Below are positions 36,859 through 48,647 of a DNA stretch of 64,000 nt, piece after piece; position 1 is the first letter of the stretch; every line of letters begins with the position of its first letter. Both the position numbers and the translations under genes were made by a program. The stretch comes from Acinetobacter shaoyimingii (GTDB lineage Bacteria > Pseudomonadota > Gammaproteobacteria > Pseudomonadales > Moraxellaceae). The notes beneath the pieces were generated by a model that did no database searches, was not told the origin of the DNA, and saw only the letters and a list, made by a program, of their open reading frames with translations. The stretch spans positions 2,914,001-2,978,000 of the forward strand of contig NZ_CP049801.1 in NCBI RefSeq assembly GCF_011578045.1, written 5' to 3'.

Positions 36859-37756
36859 TTTATCTACTTTTAATTTTTAATGAATATATTCTTAATAATT
36901 TAATTAAATTCTCAAGACAACTCAATAAATGATTGAAAATTTAATTAAAATAATCAATTTTAAATCTAATGAGTGAAATCTATTAAAAAAACTTGAAATT
37001 GTCTTAAGTATCAACTCAAGACTATAATATGCTTCTTTAAAAGCATATCAAGGTTTATGTTTGATAGAACTAATTTGTTAGGAAGTTGCATCTGGAAATA
37101 AATTATTTAGACTGAATTTTCGTTTCTGAATTAGGTATATAGTTATCAAATTTTAGCAACTATAGCCTTTTCTGGGCAAATACCAACTATTCCCTTATAC
37201 AACTATATCCAAAAAATTTGAATATTTTATCCAAATTTATATAATTAAAAAATTATATAGAGTAATTAACCACAATTTTGATCATAAAAAATTGTACGCT
37301 TTGAGCTGATAATGCTAAAAATTAATCATAAAATTACATTAATTTTATGATTTTAAATAAATTTTTATCATAAATTCGGATTAATTAAAGTAAATCCCTT
37401 AGCTAATTTTGCTTGCCCTATATACACAAAATTAAAAGCCACAATAAGTTTTTAATCATAATTTTAGAAAACTGAATATTCAAATTTTCATGAACAAAAA
37501 TATGAATATTAATAAAAATTTCAATTAAAAACCAAATTAGCTTTGCTAATTTATAATTAATTACTCAAAGCCAATTCACAATTACATCATCACATTCATA
37601 GTATTACTATTATTAAGCTGATAAAAATATTTTACACAAATATTTGATGTAATTTTTATTGAAATTTATTTTTTTTTTGCTAATAATATCCATACAAAAA
37701 CAATATTTTATTTAATATAGAATATTAATTTCTAGATACATTAGGATTGGTCAAAA
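36859..37756. other. Extremely AT-rich gene-free gap
   Basis: About 900 bp between divergent transferase genes, with no credible reading frame on either strand. It contains one long perfect hairpin (listed separately). It must include promoters for both flanking genes. It may be the decayed site of a lost gene, but I cannot recognise any protein remnant. Confidence 0.5.
37324..37352. repeat. Perfect 13-bp inverted repeat
   Basis: AATCATAAAATTA, loop CAT, TAATTTTATGATT. The stem is perfect but nearly all A/T. It could be an operator, a cruciform or a weak terminator in the gene-free gap. Confidence 0.6.
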
Positions 37757-38767
37757 ATGTTTGTGAGTATTATTGTTCCTAGCTATAACCATGCTCCTTA
37801 TTTAGAAAAAAGAATTCAAAGTATCCTGAACCAAACCTACCAAAATTTCGAAGTCATTTTACTCGATGATGTCTCACCAGATCATAGTGCCGAAATATTA
37901 TTATCTTACAAAAATCATCCTAAAGTTTCACATTGTATTATCAACGAACAGAACTCTGGTTCCACATTTTCTCAGTGGAATAAAGGACTGAGTTTAGCTA
38001 AAGGTGAGCTGATTTGGATTGCAGAGTCAGATGATGTCTCTGATTTATCTTTTTTAGAAAATTTAGTTACGCAATTTGAAATAAATCCGAATTTGACTAT
38101 AGCTTACTGCCAATCTCATCGTATGAATGCAGAAGGTATAGTAACTGGAGACTGGAAAGACTATACCGATGATCTCGATTCTGAAATCTTTGAATCAGAT
38201 TTTACGATGCTTGGTTCAGAATATATTGAACGGTTCATGATGACCAAAAATACTATTCCGAATGCTAGTGGGGTTGTTTTTAAAAAACAAACCTATTTTC
38301 ACGTCGGTGGCGCAAACCAGAAATTAAGATGGATTGGTGATTGGGCAATTTGGTCTAAAATCGTAGCAGAAGGCGAGATTTTCTTTACAGCGCAAAAATT
38401 AAATTTCTTTAGGTATCATGCCACAAGCGTTATTGCCCGAGCAGTCAAAAATATTGATCATATCGCCATTAGAAATGAAGTCATTGGGTTTAGAACAGAT
38501 GTTTGCCATTATTGGGAAATGAAAGCCAAACAAAATCCTAAGTTTTATTCTATCCTGAAAAAAAATAATAAATATTTATTCAAAGAAATTAGTCGAAATG
38601 CCTCATTTGCCATACGTAAACGACAATACAAGCATATTATTCCAACCACAAAATTAACATTAAAAAGTTGTCCGATATATTTGTTACCACTTTATACCGT
38701 CAAGCTTTCACTGAAATTGATTTATTCTTTTCTGATTGATGCACCTATTCGAAAAATATTTAAATAA
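37757..38767 (+). CDS. Family 2 glycosyltransferase
   Basis: 336 residues. Classic GT2 layout: MFVSIIVPSYNHAPYLEKRI at the start, VILLDDVSPDHS with the nucleotide-binding Asp, then IAESDDVSD as the DxD metal site near residue 95, and WIGDWAIWSKI, which carries the acceptor-site acidic residues. The C-terminal part has a hydrophobic stretch (IYLLPLYTVKLSLKLIYSFL) that may bind the membrane. It is a lone plus-strand gene and shares a terminator with the convergent DUF4422 gene. Donor unknown. Confidence 0.9.
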   Translation: MFVSIIVPSYNHAPYLEKRIQSILNQTYQNFEVILLDDVSPDHSAEILLSYKNHPKVSHCIINEQNSGSTFSQWNKGLSLAKGELIWIAESDDVSDLSFLENLVTQFEINPNLTIAYCQSHRMNAEGIVTGDWKDYTDDLDSEIFESDFTMLGSEYIERFMMTKNTIPNASGVVFKKQTYFHVGGANQKLRWIGDWAIWSKIVAEGEIFFTAQKLNFFRYHATSVIARAVKNIDHIAIRNEVIGFRTDVCHYWEMKAKQNPKFYSILKKNNKYLFKEISRNASFAIRKRQYKHIIPTTKLTLKSCPIYLLPLYTVKLSLKLIYSFLIDAPIRKIFK

Positions 38768-38791
38768 AAAAGAGGCTTTTGCCTCTTTTTT
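38766..38791. terminator. Bidirectional terminator
   Basis: AAAAAAGAGGC, TTTT loop, GCCTCTTTTTT. It overlaps the last bases of both convergent genes and serves both. Confidence 0.9.
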
Positions 38792-39536
38792 ATTCCAACA
38801 TCAACACATCTTGATAAGATAAATTAATCTCTTTTCGATGATGATAGATATAAACATTCAATAAACGCTCTGATAAGAAGCCATAAAGTCTAGCTTGATA
38901 GGTATCATAATCATCAATATTAATCTTTTCCTTTAATGCAAATAATATGGTAAATAACCACTCGCAGTATCCATCGACAAATGCTCGATCTGCAATAAAC
39001 ATATTATATAAGCTTAATCCCATCTTCGAATTTGAAATATGCTCAAATGATTTTACATATTCGGGATAAAGTGTATTGATCGTTTTACCTAATTCATCCC
39101 AATCCTTAGAAAAATGATTCAAGCAGAACTGCTCATAGTTTGAAAAATAATTTTTTTTATTGAATTTCCAAAATTTTTCGATCGATTTTAAAAAAGTAAC
39201 TTTTTTAGCAACAATGACATTCACACCTTGCTTTTCTTGATAATCAGCAACATTAAATATCTTATGCTCTTGAAGCAAAGCAGCAGATCCAGAAAAATAG
39301 CGACGATAATGAACTAAACCTAAAACTTCAGCATCACTGTTTTTCCACATCCAATACAAAGCAGTCAATTCACAAAAATTTTTATTTAAATACGAAATAT
39401 TTTCACCAGAATTATCTGTTTGAATATTTAACTCTAAATCACTAAGTGCTTTTCCTACATGAATCGGTCTATATATTTCAATATCTGGAAATATATAATC
39501 TTTATGAGTCGCTACATAAATTTCGATTTTTTTCAT
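38790..39536 (-). CDS. DUF4422 glycosyltransferase, coupled to glf
   Basis: 248 residues with the DUF4422 pattern: IEIYVATHKDY at the start, then NKNFCELTALYWMWKNSDAEVLGLVHYRRYFSG by its ends (CELTALYWMWKN near residue 55, GLVHYRRY near residue 74). The family acts as glycosyltransferases in capsule and LPS loci. Its ATG begins one base after the glf stop, so translation is coupled and the enzyme probably transfers galactofuranose. That donor is inferred from the pairing only. Confidence 0.82.
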   Translation of the reverse strand: MKKIEIYVATHKDYIFPDIEIYRPIHVGKALSDLELNIQTDNSGENISYLNKNFCELTALYWMWKNSDAEVLGLVHYRRYFSGSAALLQEHKIFNVADYQEKQGVNVIVAKKVTFLKSIEKFWKFNKKNYFSNYEQFCLNHFSKDWDELGKTINTLYPEYVKSFEHISNSKMGLSLYNMFIADRAFVDGYCEWLFTILFALKEKINIDDYDTYQARLYGFLSERLLNVYIYHHRKEINLSYQDVLMLE

Positions 39537-39537
39537 G

Positions 39538-40719
<1,182 letters not shown>

Positions 40720-40747
40720 TCAGTAGTTTTTTAAACCCCATACTAAA

Positions 40748-40790
40748 GTGACTAAATCACTTCTTTTTGAAAAAAATATGATTTAGTCAC
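40748..40790 (-). repeat. Inverted repeat between rmlC and glf
   Basis: GTGACTAAATC (40748-40758) and GATTTAGTCAC (40780-40790) are perfect 11-bp arms around a 21-nt loop. It sits in the gap before glf on the minus strand. No T run follows, so a regulatory or processing hairpin is more likely than a terminator. Confidence 0.6.
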
Positions 40791-40831
40791 ATTGAAATAT
40801 CAACTATTTGATTGATATCAAAAAAGTTTTA

Positions 40832-41377
40832 TTAAAACTTAGGTGCTATCTTATCCTTATCACTCACTAATACGTCATCGACCTGATCTAAAGGCCACTC
40901 GATTGCAAGTGTTGGATCATTCCAAATAATTGCCCCTTCACTTTCATTGTTATAATAGTTGGTTGTTTTATACAAAAATTGAGTATTATCTTCTAAAGCA
41001 ATGAACCCGTGAGCAAAACCTTCTGGAATCCAAAACATGGTTTTGTTTTCAGCACTTAACTCTATCCCAACCCATTGACCATATGTTTTAGATTCTGGTC
41101 GAATATCAACTGCAACATCCCAAACTCTACCTTGAACAACACGTACTAACTTGCCTTGACCATAAGGCGCACTTTGAAAATGCAAACCACGTAATACACC
41201 TTTTTGAGAAAGTGAATGGTTATCCTGAACGAAGTTTGGAATAGGCAAATTTAACTCATTCAATGCTTGTTCAAATTTCTGCAGGTTAAAGCTTTCCATA
41301 AACCAACCACGATCATCACCGAAAACATTGGGCTGGATAACTAAAAGACCTTCAATTTTTGTCTTTTCAATTTTCAT
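40832..41377 (-). CDS. rmlC: dTDP-4-dehydrorhamnose 3,5-epimerase
   Basis: 181 residues, cupin-fold epimerase, step 3 of dTDP-L-rhamnose synthesis. Signatures: [31 protein letters not shown] with the catalytic His and Arg, [19 protein letters not shown], and PEGFAHGF. It overlaps rmlA by 4 bp, so the two are translationally coupled. It is the last rml gene of the operon; glf follows after a gap. The protein is complete. Confidence 0.97.
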   Translation of the reverse strand: MKIEKTKIEGLLVIQPNVFGDDRGWFMESFNLQKFEQALNELNLPIPNFVQDNHSLSQKGVLRGLHFQSAPYGQGKLVRVVQGRVWDVAVDIRPESKTYGQWVGIELSAENKTMFWIPEGFAHGFIALEDNTQFLYKTTNYYNNESEGAIIWNDPTLAIEWPLDQVDDVLVSDKDKIAPKF

Positions 41378-42258
41378 TTCACTTCGTCCAATAATTTAAA
41401 TAGGTATTGACCATACTCAGTTTTTTTCAATGCTTCTGCACTTACAGTCAACTGCTCTTTAGAGATCCAACCATTGTGAAAACCAATTTCTTCAAGACAA
41501 GCCACTTTCAAAGACTGTCTTTTCTCAACTGTATATACAAATTGACCCGCTTCCAATAATGATTCATGTGTACCCGTATCTAACCAAGCAAAGCCACGAC
41601 CAAGCAGTTCAACATTTAAAGAACCATCATGCAAATACGCATTATTGATGTCTGTAATTTCCAACTCACCACGTGCAGAAGGTTTTACTTGTTTAGCAAA
41701 CTCAACCACACGGTTATCATAAAAATATAAACCCGTGACTGCATAATGCGACTTCGGCTGAGTTGGTTTTTCTTCAATACTTAATACTTTACCTTGAGCA
41801 TCAAACTCAACAACACCAAAACGCTCAGGATCAGTCACGTGGTAACCAAAGACAGTCGCACCATGTTCTACATTACTCGCTGACTCAAGTTGTTTACCAA
41901 AGCTTTGACCATAGTAAATATTATCGCCAAGAATTAGACACACATGGTCATCGCCAATAAACTCTTCACCAATAATAAAAGCCTGTGCTAAACCATCTGG
42001 TGAGGGCTGAACTTTGTAACTCAACTCAATTCCAAATTGAGAACCATCACCCAGTAACTTTTCAAAATTTGGCAAATCTTCTGGTGTAGAAATAATGAGA
42101 ACTTCATCTATACCTGCCAACATAAGCACAGATAAGGGATAGTAGATCATCGGTTTATCATAGATTGGTAATAATTGTTTAGAAACACCCTTAGTAATTG
42201 GGTGTAACCGCGTTCCAGAGCCACCAGCTAAAATAATACCTTTACGCTTAATTTTCAT
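41374..42258 (-). CDS. rmlA: Glucose-1-phosphate thymidylyltransferase
   Basis: 294 residues. It activates glucose-1-phosphate with dTTP, the first step to dTDP-L-rhamnose. Signatures: [16 protein letters not shown] with the nucleotide-binding loop, [30 protein letters not shown] with the metal-binding Asp, [20 protein letters not shown], and [11 protein letters not shown]. It overlaps rmlD by 11 bp and rmlC by 4 bp. The length and C-terminus are normal. Confidence 0.97.
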   Translation of the reverse strand: MKIKRKGIILAGGSGTRLHPITKGVSKQLLPIYDKPMIYYPLSVLMLAGIDEVLIISTPEDLPNFEKLLGDGSQFGIELSYKVQPSPDGLAQAFIIGEEFIGDDHVCLILGDNIYYGQSFGKQLESASNVEHGATVFGYHVTDPERFGVVEFDAQGKVLSIEEKPTQPKSHYAVTGLYFYDNRVVEFAKQVKPSARGELEITDINNAYLHDGSLNVELLGRGFAWLDTGTHESLLEAGQFVYTVEKRQSLKVACLEEIGFHNGWISKEQLTVSAEALKKTEYGQYLFKLLDEVK

Positions 42259-43147
42259 TAATTAATAGCTCCGTTAAAGTGCGTCGCACGCCATATTTCC
42301 AATTTGGTAAATTGAGTTTGAAAGTCTGCTGTAATTTCTGTGTACACAATCTAGAATTTAAAGGTCGATGGGCTGGTGTTGGATAAGCTGTTGTCGGAAT
42401 TGAATTAATCTTAGAAATTTTTAATTCAGCACCTAATACTTTTGCTTGTTCAAAAATATAATTTGCGTAGCCAAACCATGAAGTCTCACCACTGGCGACC
42501 AAATGATAGAGACCCGATTTTTTATGATCTGTAGAGATCTGAGGAATCGCTTGAGCGGTTACGTCTGCTATGAGTTCGGCTGAAGTTGGTGCACCCATCT
42601 GATCTGAAATAATTGATAATTCTTCACGTTGCTGTGCTAAATTCAACATTGTTTTTAAGAAGTTTTTTCCCTTGGTTGCATAGACCCAAGAGGTTCTAAA
42701 AATAAGATAATTACAGCCACTTTCTACAATCGCTTGTTCGCCCAATGCCTTGGTTCGACCATATTCATTGACCGGATCCACTTGATCTGACTCTAAAAAA
42801 GCAATATCACCTTGACCTGAAAACACATAGTCCGTTGAATAATGTACTAATATTGCTTTGGTCTGTTGACATGCTTCAGCAATCTTTTTTACAGCAAGAT
42901 GATTGACGACATTTGCTAAGTCTTTTTCCGTCTCAGCCAAATCTACAGCAGTATAAGCACTAGCATTTACTACGATGTCAGGTTGAAGCTTTAAAACCGT
43001 ATTGAAAACTGCCTCAGGGTCAGACATATCTCCACTTAAATAATCAAAGCCTAAACGATCAAGAGCAATCAATTCACCCAATGGCGCTAAAGCCCGCTGC
43101 AATTCCCAACCAACTTGACCATTTTTACCTAAAAGTAAGATTTTCAT
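42248..43147 (-). CDS. rmlD: dTDP-4-dehydrorhamnose reductase
   Basis: 299 residues, short-chain dehydrogenase that gives dTDP-L-rhamnose, the last step of the pathway. Signatures: the NAD(P)-binding [32 protein letters not shown], and the YGRTKALGE catalytic YxxxK. It starts 3 nt after the rmlB stop and overlaps rmlA. Operon order rmlB-rmlD-rmlA-rmlC is the common gammaproteobacterial order. Confidence 0.97.
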   Translation of the reverse strand: MKILLLGKNGQVGWELQRALAPLGELIALDRLGFDYLSGDMSDPEAVFNTVLKLQPDIVVNASAYTAVDLAETEKDLANVVNHLAVKKIAEACQQTKAILVHYSTDYVFSGQGDIAFLESDQVDPVNEYGRTKALGEQAIVESGCNYLIFRTSWVYATKGKNFLKTMLNLAQQREELSIISDQMGAPTSAELIADVTAQAIPQISTDHKKSGLYHLVASGETSWFGYANYIFEQAKVLGAELKISKINSIPTTAYPTPAHRPLNSRLCTQKLQQTFKLNLPNWKYGVRRTLTELLINEN

Positions 43148-43150
43148 AAA

Positions 43151-44218
43151 TTAGCCTTGATACTGCTTTTCCAACCAAGACTGATACTCACCGCTTTGTA
43201 CACGAGATACCCATTCCTGATGATTTAAATACCACTCTACAGTTTTTCTTAAACCTGTTTCAAACGACTCTAGTGGTACCCAACCTAAATCACGCTTGAT
43301 TTTACTTGCATCTATGGCATAACGTACATCATGACCTGGTCGATCTTTTACATAGGTAATTAAGTCTTTGTAGTTTTGCACACCTTCAGGTTTATTTGGA
43401 GCGAGCTCTTCTAAAAGTTCACAAATGCCATATACCACATCCAAATTGGTTTTTTCATTATGACCACCAATGTTATAAGTTTCACCTATTGAACCTTCAG
43501 TCACAACTTTATATAAGGCCCGCGCATGATCTTCAACAAATAGCCAATCACGAATTTGCTGACCATTTCCATAAACAGGCAAAGGTTTCCCTTGAAGTGC
43601 GTTCAAGATCATCAGTGGAATTAATTTTTCAGGGAAATGAAATGGACCATAATTGTTCGAGCAATTGGTCACGATCACGGGTAAACCGTAGGTTCTATTC
43701 CATGCACGAACTAAGTGATCTGAGCTTGCCTTACTTGCAGAATAAGGCGAACTTGGCGAATATGAAGTTTCTTCGGTAAATAAATCTGTTGTGCCTTCTA
43801 AATCACCATAAACTTCATCAGTTGAAATATGATGAAATCTGAAAATATTTTTCTTGTCATCATCTAAATTTTGCCAATATGCACGACTGGCTTCGAGCAA
43901 TTGATACGTTCCAATAATATTTGTTTGTAAAAAAGCATATGGCCCAGAAATCGAACGATCTACATGTGATTCCGCAGCTAAATGCATCACCAAATCTGGT
44001 TGAAATTCTTGAAAAAGAGTATCTAAATTGGCACGATCACAAATATCCGTTTGGGAAAATTGATATCTAGTATTATCCGATACAGAAATTAGGGATTCTA
44101 AATTGCCTGCATAAGTTAATTTGTCTATATTTAGAACGTGATGTTCAGTATTATTAATAATATAACGAATAACAGCAGAACCAATAAATCCAGCACCGCC
44201 TGTAATAAGTATGTTCAA
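43151..44218 (-). CDS. rmlB: dTDP-glucose 4,6-dehydratase
   Basis: About 355 residues. It oxidises and dehydrates dTDP-glucose to dTDP-4-keto-6-deoxyglucose. Signatures: [39 protein letters not shown], and [14 protein letters not shown] with the catalytic YxxxK. The start is TTG 44218, because GGGAGG lies 4 nt upstream and the protein then begins (M)[10 protein letters not shown] like other RmlB; the frame open to 44236 has a poorer site. It leads the rml operon. A broken homolog lies at 46747-47428. Confidence 0.96.
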   Translation of the reverse strand: MNILITGGAGFIGSAVIRYIINNTEHHVLNIDKLTYAGNLESLISVSDNTRYQFSQTDICDRANLDTLFQEFQPDLVMHLAAESHVDRSISGPYAFLQTNIIGTYQLLEASRAYWQNLDDDKKNIFRFHHISTDEVYGDLEGTTDLFTEETSYSPSSPYSASKASSDHLVRAWNRTYGLPVIVTNCSNNYGPFHFPEKLIPLMILNALQGKPLPVYGNGQQIRDWLFVEDHARALYKVVTEGSIGETYNIGGHNEKTNLDVVYGICELLEELAPNKPEGVQNYKDLITYVKDRPGHDVRYAIDASKIKRDLGWVPLESFETGLRKTVEWYLNHQEWVSRVQSGEYQSWLEKQYQG

Positions 44219-44754
44219 GCGCCCTCCCAATCTCAAATTTTAAAAAGTTTTTTGAATTTTAACATGATTTATTGAATAATAATGCATTGCAGTATAGAGT
44301 TGTGATAAATAAAAATTTTGATTAAATTTCAATCACATGTATTTTTATACGTTATAAAATTTTCATTATTTTTTTAACTTAAGTTACAATTATTTCAATA
44401 TAAGTTTAAATATTGCTCAACACAAATTATCAATGTAAACCTTAATTTTTAATATTTTTAAAAAATAAATATAAATTATTTATAAATCCAAACAAATATA
44501 AATAAATATTATTTATTAATTTAACAATCTATAAAAATATTTTATTAGTTGTCTATTTAAAATATTTCACTTTAAAAATATTTTTTACCGTTTATAAACA
44601 CCCCCTTTCCAGACAGATAGTTTATCAAGATATAATGAATATTACACACTCAGACCAAATACTATTTTTTTCAAAATAGTAAGATTTGTGCATTTTTAAT
44701 CGCTTATTTTATGGTAACCTTTATTAGTCATCACTTCAATTTATTTGCCAAATT
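44219..44754. other. AT-rich divergent promoter gap
   Basis: About 535 bp between rmlB (minus) and a GT2 gene (plus). No credible frame on either strand. It must contain the rml operon promoter and that of the GT2 gene. A compact element (TTTATGGTAACCTTTATTAG, 44708-44727) lies ~30 nt before the GT2 start, but I cannot assign it. Confidence 0.5.
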
Positions 44755-45642
44755 ATGCAACTCTCGATTCTTATCGTAAACTATAATACTGAAAATTATA
44801 TTGAAAAATTTTTAAATGATCTTAATGATCAAACTCTATCTAGTGACTTCTACGAAGTCATTATTACTAATAATGTACAAAATGAAAAATTAAGATCAAC
44901 CATTCTAAATAATACTAAAATTCAAAATTTAAATATAAAAATAGTTGATTCTGAACGTAATTTAGGCTTTGGTAGAGCAATGAATCTTGCTGCCAAAATT
45001 GCTCAAGGTCATCAGCTTTTAATTGCCAATCCTGATCTCAGAATGTTGGAGAACAACTATCTTGAAAAATTACTCAAAAGTGCAGAATCACATAATAATT
45101 ATGGAATTATAACAACTCAAATATTGAATGATGACAATAAAGATACATCAGAGTATCGATTCTATGAATTTGGAAATAATTTAGGCTATGATAATCAAAC
45201 TAACTGGTTCTGTGGCGCACTGTTATTAATCAAAAAAGAAATTTTCGAAAAAGTATCAGGTTTTGATCCTGATTTTTTTATGTATTGTGAGGACGAGGAT
45301 CTATGTTTACGTATAAAAAAGTTGAATCTCCCATTAGTCAAGTTAGATGAATTATCAATTTATCATAAAGGCGGTTCTAGTGAACCTTTAAAAGATTATG
45401 CTTTCTATCACCGATGGTTCAAATCTAAAATTTTGTTTGCAAATAAGCATTATTCCAGTAATGATTTCAAGCATATTTTAGATAATATTGAAAACAAAGC
45501 TATTAAAAAATATACACTTTATAAAGCTTTAAGATTCACTGGGATTGCAAAATACAAATCAAGATATGACAAATGGAATGCAATGAAAGATTGTGTTCAA
45601 AAAACTAAAATAGAATCAGTGGATTGGTTATACTTCAAATAG
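44755..45642 (+). CDS. Family 2 glycosyltransferase, rhamnosyltransferase-like (intact copy)
   Basis: 295 residues. The WbbL/RfbF-like GT2 pattern: MQLSILIVNYNTENYIEKF, ERNLGFGRAMN, ANPD at residues 91-94 for the donor, WFCGALLLIKK, GFDPDFFMYCEDEDLCLRI with the catalytic acidic pair, and YHKGGSS with a conserved His near residue 204. These are typical of rhamnosyltransferases. It sits divergent from rmlB, which fits a dTDP-L-rhamnose donor. A second, partly decayed copy lies at 47691. Confidence 0.88.
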   Translation: MQLSILIVNYNTENYIEKFLNDLNDQTLSSDFYEVIITNNVQNEKLRSTILNNTKIQNLNIKIVDSERNLGFGRAMNLAAKIAQGHQLLIANPDLRMLENNYLEKLLKSAESHNNYGIITTQILNDDNKDTSEYRFYEFGNNLGYDNQTNWFCGALLLIKKEIFEKVSGFDPDFFMYCEDEDLCLRIKKLNLPLVKLDELSIYHKGGSSEPLKDYAFYHRWFKSKILFANKHYSSNDFKHILDNIENKAIKKYTLYKALRFTGIAKYKSRYDKWNAMKDCVQKTKIESVDWLYFK

Positions 45643-45653
45643 TTAGAAAAGAT

Positions 45654-45690
45654 AAAGAGTAAATTGCTTTGTTCATTCAATTTACTCTTT
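45654..45690. terminator. Bidirectional terminator
   Basis: AAAGAGTAAATTG, 11-nt loop, CAATTTACTCTTT. A 13-bp stem between convergent GT2 and GT25 genes. Confidence 0.85.
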
Positions 45691-45704
45691 TAAAAATTTG
45701 AATC

Positions 45705-46481
45705 TTATTTAAATTCAATGGGCTTTTTAAAGATTGAGGTATTAATCTGTTGCTTTAGTCGATTCAACTCTCTTGAAAGCCTATCACCGAATGTTCGAGC
45801 TTTACTTTCTATTGCGCGTCGATCTTCACGTTGTTTCTCCAAACAACTTAAAAAATTATCATCTTCACATTTTACATATAAGTAACTTTGTATACAGATA
45901 GCCGGTTTCATCTGATACAAAGAAAAGTTTTCTGGATGAAATTTACGATCAAATAAAATATGATCCAAAGGCTCCGAAATCTCATTACATGTAAGATATG
46001 ACATCAAACACTGGGCGGCATTCAAGCTTAAAATATAACCTGCAGCCCCTAAATGACGACACTTGAGTTTAACCAATTGACGACCATTGCCAACTAGAAT
46101 CCCTCTTCCCTCATGTAATATTTTTTTTGAAAAAGCCTCAAGCTTAATCACATCCCATGAATGATCTATCCAGTCGTCTTGATTTAGATAACAATTGGCG
46201 TGTTCACCTAAATAAACATCATCCTCAAAAATGGCTAAATGCTGAATATTTTCATCAATCATTTTCTGCCATAGCGATACATGACTCATAAAACAAGCTA
46301 TTTCACCTTGAGTCAAAAAACCAGATTTAAACATTAACCCCATTTCTTTGGCTTTTAATTCAGCAAAATTAGGTGTTAATGCATCAAAAAAATCAAAAAC
46401 AATATTTTGTGAACCAAATTGATATTCAATATGTGCTCTTCTATCCAACGCACTTTGAAGACTAATAACGATACTTCTCAT
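45705..46481 (-). CDS. Family 25 glycosyltransferase (first copy)
   Basis: 258 residues of the LPS/LOS GT25 group (LgtB/LpsA type). Signatures: SIVISLQSALDRRAHIEYQF, GEIACFMSHVSLWQKMI, LAIFEDDVYLG with the EDD metal site near residue 85, and HLGAAGYILSLNAAQCLM. These enzymes usually add galactose or a related hexose to oligosaccharide cores. It is convergent with the GT2 gene and has a counterpart at 48648, in the same position within a repeated module. Confidence 0.88.
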   Translation of the reverse strand: MRSIVISLQSALDRRAHIEYQFGSQNIVFDFFDALTPNFAELKAKEMGLMFKSGFLTQGEIACFMSHVSLWQKMIDENIQHLAIFEDDVYLGEHANCYLNQDDWIDHSWDVIKLEAFSKKILHEGRGILVGNGRQLVKLKCRHLGAAGYILSLNAAQCLMSYLTCNEISEPLDHILFDRKFHPENFSLYQMKPAICIQSYLYVKCEDDNFLSCLEKQREDRRAIESKARTFGDRLSRELNRLKQQINTSIFKKPIEFK

Positions 46482-46746
46482 TCAATTGAAACCTAAACCG
46501 TTTTCTCATAGCAAAATATTAAATGTATATTTCAATAATCTATCAACATAGCTTCTGTATGAAATATAATAAATTAAGTAGTTAATAGGCATTATATAAT
46601 TATTGATTATACAAATAATTACTACACATATCACTAATTTTAGATTTTATATGTATAAGAAATACTTATAATTAATATTGAAATTATTTAATTTATTTTT
46701 TAAAAATAATTACACTGTTCATTCCCATGATTAAACTCAGTAAAAA

Positions 46747-47428
46747 TTAGTAATTTTCTTCATTCAAATACCATTTTATGGTTTTCATTAAACCTTTTTT
46801 AAAACTGATTAAATAATCCCATTTTAATTTATTTCTAATTTTAGACGTATTTATCACATAACTTTCATCATGACCAAGACGATCATCAACATAAGTCATT
46901 AAAGCATTTAGATAGTCCATATCGAATTTTTGATGTGTCGATAATTGCTGCATAAGGTGAGCTGGGTCTATAAACAGATTGTTCGGTAAAAGGCTGATCA
47001 ACTTCGGAAGCATCACCATAAACCTCATCTGTTGAAATATGTAGAAATCGAAATTTTGACTGCTTATGACGTGGTAAATTTCCCCAGTAACATCGACTTA
47101 CTTCGAGTAAATTAAACGTGCCAATAATATTGGTTTCTATAAACGCTTGCGGTCCAGCAATAGAACGATCTACATGTGACTCGGCCGCAAAGTTCACCAC
47201 TAAATCTGGTTCAAAGAAGTTAAATGCTGAATTTAAGTCATTGAAATTGCATATATCAACTCTACAGAACTGATATCTATTGTTTTTTTTAAATGAATGA
47301 TTAAGCTGAATATTTGCAGCATAAGTGAATTTATCAACATTCAAAATTTGATATTGAGTATGCTCAAGTAGATAGCGAATAAATGCAGATCCAATAAAAC
47401 CTGCTCCACCAGTGACCAGAATTTTCAT
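46747..47428 (-). pseudogene. rmlB remnant with internal deletion and frameshift
   Basis: The 5' part from ATG 47428 reads as RmlB ([42 protein letters not shown], then SPYAA), then leaves the family at about 46950. The C-terminal part continues in another frame (YVDDRLGHDESYVINTSKI to WYLNEENY). Compared with the intact rmlB, ~110-120 codons from just after the YxxxK region are missing and the join shifts frame. It cannot make a working dehydratase. It differs from the intact copy in many residues, so it is an older homolog, not a fresh duplication. Confidence 0.92.
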
Positions 47429-47690
47429 TTTTATATCCGTTATTGTTCTTTTGCCATCTAAAAAAAGATTAAATATCAATATTTTTTCATCATATAGATG
47501 CTTATGTTTTGAAGAAGAGTATCAGCCAATACCCCTACTTTTATTGAAGACAACTCTTTTGTTCATCAGTTTTCAAACATGCAATGAAATATTTTTCACC
47601 TATTTTTAGAACATATTTGTCTATGATGGATTCCATGTATCCCAGACTATGATAATCTTTCGGGTCTTTGTTTTGACTTCAATGATCATC

Positions 47691-48581
47691 ATGCAACTCT
47701 CAATTCTTATTGTAAATGAAAATACTGAGAATCTTATTGAGAATTTTTTGCTTGAACTAAAGCAACAATCACTAGCCCTAAATACATATGAAATCATTAT
47801 TGCAAATAGATACAATAATCAAAGTCTTAAAGACTCGATAAATTCAAATCTAACTTTGAATGGACTGAATATAAAAGTATTAGAAGTGGAACACGATTTA
47901 GGTTTTGGTGCAGCTATAAATCATGCAGCACAACATGTGCTTGGCGATACATTGTTAATCATCAATCCAGCAGTACACATTCCACAGCGTGATTACTTAG
48001 TCCAATTACTGAAGCATGCTGAAAATATTGATCATTACGGATTAATGAGTACTCGTGTCATAGATCGTTATAACCAAGATATCTCGACACATCTGCTCTA
48101 TGAATTTAATCATGATCTGGGTTTTGAAAATCAAATCAATTGGTTTTCACGAGATTTATTGTTGATCAAAAAAACGGTATTTGAACAAATTTCAGGTTTT
48201 GATCCTGACTTTTATCAATATCATGAAGATCAAGATTTGTCGCTTCGGATTAAATTACTTCAATTACCCTTGATCAAGTTGAATGATCTTGAAGTTCGAT
48301 TAAATGATTCCAAACCCAAACCATGCTTAAGCTATTCATTTTATCAAACTTGGTTTAAATCAAAAATTCTATTTGCTTATAAGCATTTTACGTCGTATGA
48401 CTATGTTCGACTACTTTACCAATTAGAATTAAAATCCACTAAAAGATCTAAAATTTATTCGATTCTGTGTTTGACTGGTATCACAACATTTCAACATAAA
48501 AAAGTGAAATGGACTGCTATCCGAGATAGTATTCATAAAACCATCAATGAATCAGCGCAATGGCTTTATTTGAAAAAATAA
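47691..48581 (+). CDS. Family 2 glycosyltransferase, degenerate copy
   Basis: 296 residues from ATG 47691; an upstream in-frame ATG at 47649 would add 14 residues absent from the paralog. It aligns with the intact GT2 at 44755 without gaps over the first ~210 residues, but key positions differ: NYN to NEN (residue 10), NPD to NPA (94), WFCGA to WFSRD (151-155), and YHKGGSS to RLNDSKP (203-209). The EDxD acidic pair is kept. The frame is intact. It may be inactive, or may have changed donor. Confidence 0.85.
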   Translation: MQLSILIVNENTENLIENFLLELKQQSLALNTYEIIIANRYNNQSLKDSINSNLTLNGLNIKVLEVEHDLGFGAAINHAAQHVLGDTLLIINPAVHIPQRDYLVQLLKHAENIDHYGLMSTRVIDRYNQDISTHLLYEFNHDLGFENQINWFSRDLLLIKKTVFEQISGFDPDFYQYHEDQDLSLRIKLLQLPLIKLNDLEVRLNDSKPKPCLSYSFYQTWFKSKILFAYKHFTSYDYVRLLYQLELKSTKRSKIYSILCLTGITTFQHKKVKWTAIRDSIHKTINESAQWLYLKK

Positions 48582-48606
48582 AAAAGGGATAATCCATCCC
48601 TTTTTT
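48580..48606. terminator. Bidirectional terminator
   Basis: AAAAAAGGGAT, short loop, ATCCCTTTTTT. It is directly at the stop of the degenerate GT2 gene and serves the convergent GT25 gene too. Confidence 0.9.
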
Positions 48607-48647
48607 AAATTCAAACTCTTAATTCAAATTCTTAATTCAAATGAGTA

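Noticed and set aside
36859..37756. CRISPR array or insertion-sequence remnant in the AT-rich gap
   Set aside because: No regularly spaced direct repeats and no transposase fragment or terminal repeat pair could be found.
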